DNA from: Bacteroidota bacterium
GTDB taxonomy: Bacteria > Bacteroidota > Rhodothermia > Rhodothermales > UBA10348
Length of the DNA: 11,220 nucleotides
Reading direction: 5' to 3'
NCBI GenBank assembly: GCA_004356265.1
Contig: SMXK01000127.1
Span: 1 to 11,220, forward strand
Below the pieces are notes generated by a model. The model searched no databases. It had not been told where the DNA came from and saw only the letters and a program-made list of their open reading frames with translations. A program made the position numbers and the translations under genes. Shown piece by piece: positions 1 through 6,398 of the stretch; position 1 is the first letter of the stretch, and every line of letters starts with the position of its first letter.

Positions 1-756
1 AATACCGGTTCGCCGCTCGACGAGATCATTCCGGACAATCCGAACAAACCGTATTCGATGCATGATGTGATCGGCCAGATTGTGGATGACGGCAAGCTGT
101 TCGAGATCCACGAGGAGTTCGCCGCCAATATCATAGTCGGGTTTGCGCGTCTCAATGGATATTCTGTCGGTATCGTTGCCAATAATCCGGAAGTTCTTGC
201 AGGAGTTCTGGATATAGACACATCAATAAAAGGTGCACGATTTGTACGCTTTTGTGATGCCTTCAACATTCCACTTGTCGTATTCGAAGATGTACCCGGT
301 TTCATGCCAGGTACCGAACAGGAGTGGAACGGCATAATCAGAAATGGGGCCAAACTGCTTTATGCCTTCTGCGAAGCCACGGTACCCAAAATAACGGTGA
401 TCACGCGGAAAGCGTACGGTGGTGCCTACGATGTGATGAATTCGAAACATATCCGAGGCGATTTGAATTTTGCCTGGCCAAACGCAGAAATTGCCGTCAT
501 GGGCCCTCAGGGGGCTGTGGAAATCATCTTCAGAAAGCAAATTAAGGACGCTGACAACCCGGACGATCTTAAAGAGGAGTTCATCAAAGAGTATCGGGAT
601 AATCTGGCAAATCCTTTTGTCGCAGCAGAATATGGTTATATCGATGATGTAATTGATCCCCACGAAACACGGGACAAACTCATCAACGGATTGAAAATGT
701 TGCGTAACAAGGTGGCCACGAATCCGCAGAAGAAGCACGGAAATATCCCGCTATAA
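1..756 (+). CDS. pccB: Acyl-CoA (probably propionyl-CoA) carboxylase carboxyltransferase beta subunit, 3' part
   Basis: This is the C-terminal 251 residues of a biotin-dependent carboxyltransferase. The reading frame is open from base 1, so the start lies outside the window; complete family members are about 510-520 residues. The enzyme moves CO2 from carboxybiotin to an acyl-CoA in the cytoplasm, working with a biotin carboxylase/BCCP subunit that is not visible here. Visible family signatures are the PDNPNKPY segment near the left edge, FEDVPGFMPG, RKAYGGAYDVM, the MGPQGAVEII oxyanion-hole region, and the typical C-terminus KKHGNIPL. In studied actinobacterial and human enzymes an Asp at the AYGGAYD position goes with propionyl-CoA preference, where acetyl-CoA enzymes often carry Ile; Asp is present here (about residue 144 of the fragment). 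Propionyl-CoA is therefore the likely substrate, but this is inference. The next gene starts 5 bases after the stop. Confidence 0.95.
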   Translation, partial: NTGSPLDEIIPDNPNKPYSMHDVIGQIVDDGKLFEIHEEFAANIIVGFARLNGYSVGIVANNPEVLAGVLDIDTSIKGARFVRFCDAFNIPLVVFEDVPGFMPGTEQEWNGIIRNGAKLLYAFCEATVPKITVITRKAYGGAYDVMNSKHIRGDLNFAWPNAEIAVMGPQGAVEIIFRKQIKDADNPDDLKEEFIKEYRDNLANPFVAAEYGYIDDVIDPHETRDKLINGLKMLRNKVATNPQKKHGNIPL

Positions 757-761
757 CAAAT

Positions 762-3005
762 ATGTCATCCAACGATATTCTGCCACTAGCAACCCAGCCA
801 CTTGTGAAACGGACCAATAATAAGGCCCAGACTTTCATTTACCCGCTCGTCACGTTTGGCGCGGCGGTGTGCACGCTCACTCTTATCGCGATTATCTTTG
901 CCACTCCGGCATCGGCCTTTCAGGATAATACCCGGTCCACGCTGGACCTGAAAGAAATGAGCATAATTCCACCGACTCCGATTGAGCCGCTGGATATTCC
1001 GTTATTTGATTTCGGATCACCTGATTCGCTGTCTGAAGCTCAACTTCTGAACAGGCTCGTCAAACTGTATGATTTCCAGTCTGGTATCCTCAGGGCCAGG
1101 GCCGAGAAAGATCCGATAGAAGTTGACCGACTTCTGGCCGAAGCAATGAACGCACTCGGGCGCCTGATACAATATGATTATTTGCGCAGCGAGGATCGCG
1201 TGGAAACAGTCTACCGCGTCCTTGTTTCCGAATATGAATACACCTATGGCCGCTCGGACAGCATGCTCGTAGCCGTAGGGGAGATCTATAGTTTCCGGGC
1301 TGACGCGTTTGCGGCCCTTGAGTCGGTTCGTGATCCGCTTCTGGAAGATGTGATGTCGCTGGATTATCAGCCAATCGCGACTGAAGTGCCCATGCCAATG
1401 AACAGGCTCGTTGAAAGCAGCATCAGCTATCTGTTGAAAGATCCGGACAAACACCTGAATCACTGGCTCAGTAGAAGTGATACTTATCTGGCAATGGTGG
1501 AGACGATATTTGCTGAAGTGGGCATCCCTGATGAGCTGAAATATCTCGCAATGATTGAATCAGGGTTGAATCCACGGGCGCGCAGCTGGGCACGCGCAGT
1601 CGGAATGTGGCAGTTCATCGCCGCAACCGGCAAACATTATGGGTTAGAGGTAAATACCTGGGTTGATGACCGCATGGATCCCGAGAAATCGACCAGAGCC
1701 GCAGCGCTGCACCTCAAGGACTTGTACGCAATTTATGGAGACTGGCACATTGCGATGGCCGGCTACAACTGTAGTCCACGGTGCATCAAACGAGCCATCC
1801 GGAAAGCTAAGGCTGACGGAAACCGGGTACCGACTTATTGGGACATGTACCCTTATCTACCGCGGGAAACGAGAGGATACGTACCCATGTTCATTGCGGC
1901 GTCCCTCGTGGCGTCTAATCCGGAGGCATTTAATGTCCCACCGGTAAAACCGGGTCCGGCGTACGAATATCAGCAAGTACCGGTACAAGGTATGTTGTCT
2001 CTTACCGATCTGGCGGGAATGGCCAACACAGACGAGGCGACACTGAAAGCGCTTAATCCGAACTTGAGGAGAGGGTCTCTGCCGCCATCGACGGGCGTGT
2101 TCTATCTCAGAATTCCAGTTGGATCTTATGAATCGTTCAGTGCAGCCTATGATGCCCTTCCGGAGGACGCCAAAAAACCCTCCGGTGAATACATTGTCAG
2201 ATCTGGTGATACACTCGGAAAAATTGGTGGCATGTACGGTGTCAGCGTATCTAAACTCATGCAGCGCAATAGTCTTACTTCGACCAGAATCAGAATTGGC
2301 CAGCGTCTGGTGGTTCCGGTGTCTGATTATTCTGCATCGTTACCTGGTGCGCCAAGGGCCATTGCGGACGGAACCATTATAGAGTATGGGCGGCGGTCTA
2401 ACCGTCCCATCGTTTCCAAACGAGAACCAGCGCCCGTTGCCTCCGCAACCCCAATTGTCACCGTTAGCTCCAAACAGGCATCTGGTCCATCAAAAACTCA
2501 GACGCCAACGGATACAGGCGGCAAACCAAGAATGGTTTATACCGTCCGAAGCGGAGATACATTGGCTAAAATTGCGTCCCGACACGATGTTTCAGTGCGC
2601 CAGATTCAAAGCTGGAATAACAAATCTGGTACCCGAATCAACGTCGGTGAACGCCTCGCTCTCTACACGAACACGTCGCCGACGTCCGGAGGATCGGGGC
2701 AGTCAAAAACGACATACCGGGTCGTTTCAGGTGATACCCTTGGCGAAATTGCCGCTAAACACGGAGTGACTCTTTCCCAACTTCGTCAGTGGAACGGAAT
2801 CAGGGGATCTCGGATTCGTGTCGGTCAGCGACTCAACATATATTCCGGAAGCAGTCGAAGCTCGGTGACGTATACGATTAGATCCGGAGACACGTTGATT
2901 GGAATTGCCGGCAAACAAGGTGTAACAGTAAGCGACTTGAAGTCGTGGAACAGTCTGCGCAGTAACACCATCAAAGCCGGGCAACAGCTGACCATCTTCC
3001 GCTAG
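762..3005 (+). CDS. mltD: Exported MltD-like lytic transglycosylase with LysM repeats
   Basis: A 747-residue murein hydrolase that would cut the MurNAc-GlcNAc bond of peptidoglycan to leave a 1,6-anhydro end in the periplasm. A hydrophobic segment at about 24-47, followed by ATPASA and then FQ, looks like a signal peptide cut after Ala52. After a mixed charged region (about 85-210) comes an SLT domain (about 235-390) with catalytic Glu266 in AMIESGLNP, then AVGMWQFIAATGKHYGL, AMAGYNC and YPYLPRETRGYVP, the MltD-type version of the family. Four clear LysM domains follow at about 476-519, 591-635, 651-694 and 702-746, each with a SGDTL core, separated by Ser/Thr/Gly/Pro-rich linkers. A weaker LysM-like segment lies at about 403-451. 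The LysMs should anchor it to glycan strands. Cys337 and Cys341 (CSPRC) replace the more usual single Cys. The ATG sits 5 bases past the previous stop with no Shine-Dalgarno, so translation may be coupled. Confidence 0.95.
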   Translation: MSSNDILPLATQPLVKRTNNKAQTFIYPLVTFGAAVCTLTLIAIIFATPASAFQDNTRSTLDLKEMSIIPPTPIEPLDIPLFDFGSPDSLSEAQLLNRLVKLYDFQSGILRARAEKDPIEVDRLLAEAMNALGRLIQYDYLRSEDRVETVYRVLVSEYEYTYGRSDSMLVAVGEIYSFRADAFAALESVRDPLLEDVMSLDYQPIATEVPMPMNRLVESSISYLLKDPDKHLNHWLSRSDTYLAMVETIFAEVGIPDELKYLAMIESGLNPRARSWARAVGMWQFIAATGKHYGLEVNTWVDDRMDPEKSTRAAALHLKDLYAIYGDWHIAMAGYNCSPRCIKRAIRKAKADGNRVPTYWDMYPYLPRETRGYVPMFIAASLVASNPEAFNVPPVKPGPAYEYQQVPVQGMLSLTDLAGMANTDEATLKALNPNLRRGSLPPSTGVFYLRIPVGSYESFSAAYDALPEDAKKPSGEYIVRSGDTLGKIGGMYGVSVSKLMQRNSLTSTRIRIGQRLVVPVSDYSASLPGAPRAIADGTIIEYGRRSNRPIVSKREPAPVASATPIVTVSSKQASGPSKTQTPTDTGGKPRMVYTVRSGDTLAKIASRHDVSVRQIQSWNNKSGTRINVGERLALYTNTSPTSGGSGQSKTTYRVVSGDTLGEIAAKHGVTLSQLRQWNGIRGSRIRVGQRLNIYSGSSRSSVTYTIRSGDTLIGIAGKQGVTVSDLKSWNSLRSNTIKAGQQLTIFR

Positions 3006-3128
3006 CGAAAATTCGAAATAGAGTGCGTTCGGGATCGCGGCGCATAAGAGCAATTATTATCAGCGACGGGACAATAACGCCGACAGTCGTGCCGTTTAGT
3101 GTCCGAACTGAATTGAGACAAACTAATC

Positions 3129-3776
3129 ATGCCCCCGAAGGAGCGCCTGTCTGAAAGGATTCGACGTGTTGACACCACAGACGAGGTACTGGTTAAACGG
3201 TATGTCGAGTCCGGGGACGACCATGCTTTCCAGATACTGGTTGAACGGCATCAGGAGAGAGTTTTCGGGTTTATATATGGCATGGTTCGAGACAGAGATG
3301 TCGCAAATGATCTCTTTCAGGAAACATTTGTGAGAATCATTTCAGCGCTGCAGAAACAGCGCGGGTCGTACTCGCACCAGGATCGCTGGCTCGGTTGGGT
3401 GCTCAGGATTGCCAGAAATGCGACGTTGGACCATCTCAGGACCCGAAAGAGATGGCAGGATGTCTCATCGAATGGAGACGGCGAAGATGGCGGTTTTTCT
3501 TTCTGGGACCGAATTCCTGATGCAGGACCAATAGCAGATGCGTCTCTTCACCGGACTGAACAGTCAGAATATTTGCGATCATGCATCAACAATCTTCCCG
3601 GAGATCAACGAGAAGTTTTACTCCTCCGGCACGAAGCTGACTTAACGTTCCGAGAAATCGCCGACCTGACAGACTGTTCAATAAATACAGCTCTAGGGAG
3701 AATGCGTTACGCATTGCTGAATTTGCGACGCGAGATCAACGCCTCCCGAAAAAACGATTTGACTGAAGTCGAATAA
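3129..3776 (+). CDS. ECF-type RNA polymerase sigma factor (RpoE/sigma-24 family)
   Basis: A 215-residue cytoplasmic transcription initiation factor. Sigma region 2 spans about residues 20-110: VKRYVESGDDHAFQILVERH is region 2.1, DLFQETFVRI is the 2.2 core-binding helix, and WVLRIARNATLDHLRTRKR is the promoter -10 recognition segment. A variable linker (about 111-145) leads to region 4 (about 147-200) with NLPGDQREVLLLRHEADLTF and the helix-turn-helix FREIADLTDCSINTALGRMR that reads the -35 element. It lacks regions 1 and 3 and an extra C-terminal domain, as expected of ECF factors. It is followed 4 bases later by a single-pass membrane protein, the usual position for an anti-sigma factor, and then by two exported proteins. 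ECF factors often drive their own operon, but I could not find a convincing duplicated promoter motif to prove that here. No Shine-Dalgarno precedes the ATG. Confidence 0.93.
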   Translation: MPPKERLSERIRRVDTTDEVLVKRYVESGDDHAFQILVERHQERVFGFIYGMVRDRDVANDLFQETFVRIISALQKQRGSYSHQDRWLGWVLRIARNATLDHLRTRKRWQDVSSNGDGEDGGFSFWDRIPDAGPIADASLHRTEQSEYLRSCINNLPGDQREVLLLRHEADLTFREIADLTDCSINTALGRMRYALLNLRREINASRKNDLTEVE

Positions 3777-3780
3777 GATT

Positions 3781-4431
3781 ATGAAAGATAAAAAAGACAT
3801 ATTGCTCCACGTCTACGGAGATCCGGAGGCTGAAGGAAACCTCAGGGATCTTCTCAAGGACCCTGAGCTTCGGCGCGAGTACGAGGCCCTGAGCGAGGCC
3901 CGGTTCAGAATGGATCAGCTCCCGCGACAGAAACCGGACGTGGCAATTTTAGCAGCTGTTATGGCTGAGGCGCGGAACGCTGCCGGTACATCCCTTCAGG
4001 GGCCCAGAGTTGACCGGCCACCCGTCTGGCGGTCCCGATCGCTGCGACGTGTGTTGATTCCTGCGTTATCTCTGGCGGCTGCGGTCGTAATAGCAGTTGG
4101 ATACGGATTGTTCTCCGCGAGTAATTTTAATCCCGAACAGATGACTCCGGGAATTGTGCGGGCAGACGACTTGATAATACCAGCAGAATCTCTGTTAAGG
4201 CCAACACCGCTCCCGCCAGGATTGGCCAGACAAGTCGTTCAAAATGATTACGACCCTGTACTCGCCTGGGATGATGCGATGAAAGTGCGTGAACTGTATC
4301 GCCGCATCGAATCCCTTAGACCCGACGACGAACTTAGCTGGGATGATCGTTCGATTCCACTTGATGCGATCCCCCGATCTATCTCACCGAATCAAAATCT
4401 GCAACGGGCATCTGCCCCGAGACGTAATTAA
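3781..4431 (+). CDS. Single-span membrane protein, putative anti-sigma factor
   Basis: A 216-residue protein whose sequence I do not recognise. The N-terminal 85 residues are charged and helical-looking (with LRDLLKDPELRREYEALSEA early on), followed by the positively charged RSRSLRR and one hydrophobic span at about 91-111. The C-terminal 105 residues would then be periplasmic. This layout, cytoplasmic helical domain then one membrane span then a periplasmic tail directly downstream of an ECF sigma gene, is that of an anti-sigma factor; the role is inferred from position and topology. It contains no cysteine, so it cannot be a classical zinc anti-sigma domain with the HxxxCxxC motif. The tail carries two related short segments, LAWDDAM (about 162-168) and LSWDDRS (about 185-191). 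It starts 4 bases after the sigma gene and ends 4 bases before the next start, so co-transcription is very likely. Confidence 0.72.
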   Translation: MKDKKDILLHVYGDPEAEGNLRDLLKDPELRREYEALSEARFRMDQLPRQKPDVAILAAVMAEARNAAGTSLQGPRVDRPPVWRSRSLRRVLIPALSLAAAVVIAVGYGLFSASNFNPEQMTPGIVRADDLIIPAESLLRPTPLPPGLARQVVQNDYDPVLAWDDAMKVRELYRRIESLRPDDELSWDDRSIPLDAIPRSISPNQNLQRASAPRRN

Positions 4432-4435
4432 CGCT

Positions 4436-5359
4436 ATGAAAAAATCACTGTCTATCATACTACTTCTGGTTGCTGTTTTTGCGCCGGCAGTTCAATCTCA
4501 GGTGACCGGTTCTCTTAAGGCCGTCCATCAGAATAATTATACACTGACGCTGGAGCCCGGTCGCATCTTGTTGAACGGCAAAGAGATACCAGCCGATGAG
4601 CTCCCGGCATCATTGGATCTTTCCGGTATCAATACATCTTTCAATTTGACAGGAGATTCCGTGCTTGATATCAACGGACACGTCTATCAATTGCGCGGTG
4701 AACAGTTCATTGAAATTGATTCCGCGATGTCAAATGCGAACAACGTGATGGTTTACGTAAATGGTACGGGCGGCAACGGCCAGTCATTCCACATCGTAAA
4801 TCGTCAAGCTCCTTCAGCGGTTTTTTTCGGGAAAACAGATACTCCTCACGAGGTAGTCATGAAAAACTACTTCGTCAAAATGAATGAACAGGCTGTCGAA
4901 TTTGAAAAAATAAGGATTCGTATGGGTTCTGAAATGCAGTCGGAAGCCCAGGACAGACAATTTGCCCTGGAGCTCCGGATTGAAGCCGAAAACGCATACC
5001 GCATTGCCAGCGCTTTTCCCAGCCTAGAGTACGAGGGCTATCTGATGGGTATTCGCGAAAAAGACACGCGACTGTATCAAGGCCTGGTTCGAGAACAACA
5101 GATGGAAATGAACACTCACGGGCTTGCCTCAAAAGCTCGTGCGTCCGCAACACCGGCCGAACGCGAAAAATTTGTGAACGAATTACGGACTCAGCTCAAA
5201 GACATTTTTGAGCTGAAGCAGAACAATCGGGAAGACGAAATCACTCAGCTGTCGGAGCGATTGCACGAGCTCACTGCGCTGATGAGTAAAAGGGCTGGCT
5301 TGCGGGAAAGGATCATCGAAAAACGACTGAAGGAGCTTTTGGGAGAATTGGACTGGTAG
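4436..5359 (+). CDS. Exported protein with C-terminal coiled coil, first of a paralogous pair
   Basis: I do not recognise a characterised family. The start is placed at ATG 4436, although the frame is open further upstream, because it gives a clean signal peptide: MKKS, a hydrophobic run to about residue 15, and a VQS/QVTG cleavage site after Ser21. It also sits 4 bases after the previous stop. The product is 307 residues. The mature N-terminal half looks beta-rich, with the motif GRILLNGKEI (43-52) that recurs in the next gene. From about 150 onward it is highly charged and helical, ending in a likely coiled coil (about 245-303) with IFELKQNNRE, RERIIEKRLKELLG and a final Trp. A run of seven T lies in frame at 4821-4827. 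It is presumably periplasmic or envelope-associated. As the third gene of the sigma/anti-sigma operon it could be a regulon output or a signal modulator; that is inference. Confidence 0.8.
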   Translation: MKKSLSIILLLVAVFAPAVQSQVTGSLKAVHQNNYTLTLEPGRILLNGKEIPADELPASLDLSGINTSFNLTGDSVLDINGHVYQLRGEQFIEIDSAMSNANNVMVYVNGTGGNGQSFHIVNRQAPSAVFFGKTDTPHEVVMKNYFVKMNEQAVEFEKIRIRMGSEMQSEAQDRQFALELRIEAENAYRIASAFPSLEYEGYLMGIREKDTRLYQGLVREQQMEMNTHGLASKARASATPAEREKFVNELRTQLKDIFELKQNNREDEITQLSERLHELTALMSKRAGLRERIIEKRLKELLGELDW

Positions 5360-5413
5360 CTCTACTCAATAATTTGACATTTAATACAACACTCACCTCT
5401 ACAGGTTTTAATC

Positions 5414-6211
5414 ATGCAAAACTATCACCTCAGTAACATGGCAAAACAGGCCATGAGCGGAATGATCGCACTCTTCCTGATCCTATTTGCGGTCGTTGAG
5501 ACTGCATCAGCGCAAAATGCGGTAAATAAGATCGAGGTTAAAGATGGCAAAGTGTACGTCAATGGCGAAATGGTAAAAGAGTTAGAAGATGCGGAATTGC
5601 CTCTGGTTTTCCGTGGTGATCGATCTTCTGCCAAAAGCACATTTACGGTTGATTCTGCGGGCGATCTGAAAAGTAATTCCTTCGTATTCGAATTAGACGG
5701 AGATGTCGTCAACGGCTCAGGATCTTCGGTTTTTTTCAAACCCGATAATATTACCTCTGACAACGACGACGTAATGGTGCTCTACGGAAGGCACAAGATG
5801 GGTGCGGGTAAACTTGCATTCGGGAATCAGCATGCTACGTTTGAACTCTTAGATAACAGTTTTCAACACTCTGGAGCCATGTGGACTAATTTGCCATTCG
5901 GGCCTGTGCATTTTGGAAACCGTGGTGAAACGGACGAAATTCGACTGCTGGAGAGCGAAGCCGCCGAGATGGCAGGCGAAATACGCAGCGCCTCGGATGG
6001 GGAACAGGAAGGTCTGCGGTCCATGCTGAAAGAGCTTTTGGGTAGAATTTTCGATTTGAAAATTGACAACACAGAGGAGCGCCTGGACAAGATGAATGTC
6101 GAACTTAACACGTTAAGTGATCGCATCGAAGACAGAAATCAGAGTCGTGAGGACATCATTCAGCAGCGCTACAACGAATTGGTAGGCAAAGGTGATTCCC
6201 TGGCCTGGTAA
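5414..6211 (+). CDS. Exported protein with C-terminal coiled coil, second of a paralogous pair
   Basis: A 265-residue predicted secreted protein with no family I can name, homologous to the preceding gene product. A hydrophobic stretch at about 16-31 ends in ASA/QN, giving cleavage after Ala33; ATGs at codons 9 and 14 are alternative starts with shorter n-regions. The N-terminal half has the shared motif GKVYVNGEMV (45-54) and SSVFF (104-108). The C-terminal helix (about 200-258) aligns without gaps to its neighbour over 47 positions with about 17 identities counted by eye, including IFDLK, REDIIQQR and ELVG, and it also ends in Trp. There are no cysteines. The 54-base gap from the previous gene contains TTGACA at 5374-5379 but no good -10 at the right spacing, so read-through from the upstream genes is the simplest model. 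An intrinsic terminator follows at 6296-6330. Confidence 0.8.
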   Translation: MQNYHLSNMAKQAMSGMIALFLILFAVVETASAQNAVNKIEVKDGKVYVNGEMVKELEDAELPLVFRGDRSSAKSTFTVDSAGDLKSNSFVFELDGDVVNGSGSSVFFKPDNITSDNDDVMVLYGRHKMGAGKLAFGNQHATFELLDNSFQHSGAMWTNLPFGPVHFGNRGETDEIRLLESEAAEMAGEIRSASDGEQEGLRSMLKELLGRIFDLKIDNTEERLDKMNVELNTLSDRIEDRNQSREDIIQQRYNELVGKGDSLAW

Positions 6212-6295
6212 ATTGATCTGGAAACATGTGTGATAACGGGGTAATACGGCCACACAGTTGGCGGTCCTCCGTAAGTCTCAGGTGAGTTCGATTAG

Positions 6296-6330
6296 AGCCC
6301 GGTGCGTAATGCATCGGGCTTTTTCCTTTA
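6296..6330 (+). terminator. Rho-independent terminator after the sigma-factor operon
   Basis: A 10-base-pair stem, AGCCCGGTGC (6296-6305) against GCATCGGGCT (6311-6320), with one G-U pair and a 5-base loop GTAAT, runs directly into a T-rich tail (TTTTCCTTT). It lies 84 bases after the second coiled-coil gene and 68 bases before the amidase start. It therefore separates the sigma-factor operon from the amidase/apt/lipoprotein operon. The 6212-6295 stretch before it holds only a weak 6-base inverted repeat (TGTGTG/CACACA at 6227-6256). Confidence 0.85.
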
Positions 6331-6375
6331 TTCGGGATTCGGTTTGGTCGATACATCGAAGCGTATGCCTGCGTG

Positions 6376-6381
6376 TTTAAT
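6376..6381 (+). promoter_or_regulatory. Possible -10 element for the amidase operon
   Basis: TTTAAT matches TATAAT at five of six positions and lies 17 bases before the amidase ATG, downstream of the terminator. Some promoter is expected in the 68 bases between the terminator and the gene. No matching -35 hexamer is present at 16-18 bases, so the exact element is uncertain. Transcription from here would give a leader of about 10 bases without a Shine-Dalgarno. Confidence 0.22.
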
Positions 6382-6398
6382 GCAGTCGTCCCCACCGA

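Noticed and set aside
223..738. Long open frame on the minus strand across the carboxylase gene.
   Set aside because: It lies wholly opposite a clear pccB coding frame with strong family motifs and has no recognisable domain; it is an antisense shadow.
3105..3127. GAAC at 3105-3108 and TAAT at 3124-3127 as an ECF-type autoregulatory promoter before the sigma gene.
   Set aside because: The motif is partial, the spacing would give a leaderless transcript, and I found no second copy before the other genes of the window to support it.
3006..3128. Terminator or small RNA in the 123-base gap after the transglycosylase gene.
   Set aside because: Only very short inverted repeats (such as CGAA/TTCG at the start) are visible and none is followed by a T-run.
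4289..4435. Upstream extension of the first coiled-coil gene, overlapping the membrane protein gene by about 140 bases.
   Set aside because: The ATG at 4436 begins a standard signal peptide and sits 4 bases after the previous stop; the extension would bury the signal sequence inside the protein.
5374..5402. TTGACA at 5374-5379 as the -35 of an internal promoter for the second coiled-coil gene.
   Set aside because: No acceptable -10 lies 16-18 bases downstream, so a single hexamer is not enough.
6281..6300. GAGTTCGATTAG resembling the T-loop of a tRNA or tmRNA.
   Set aside because: The flanking bases do not form the 5-base T-stem, no acceptor, D or anticodon arms can be drawn upstream, and the region continues into the terminator hairpin.
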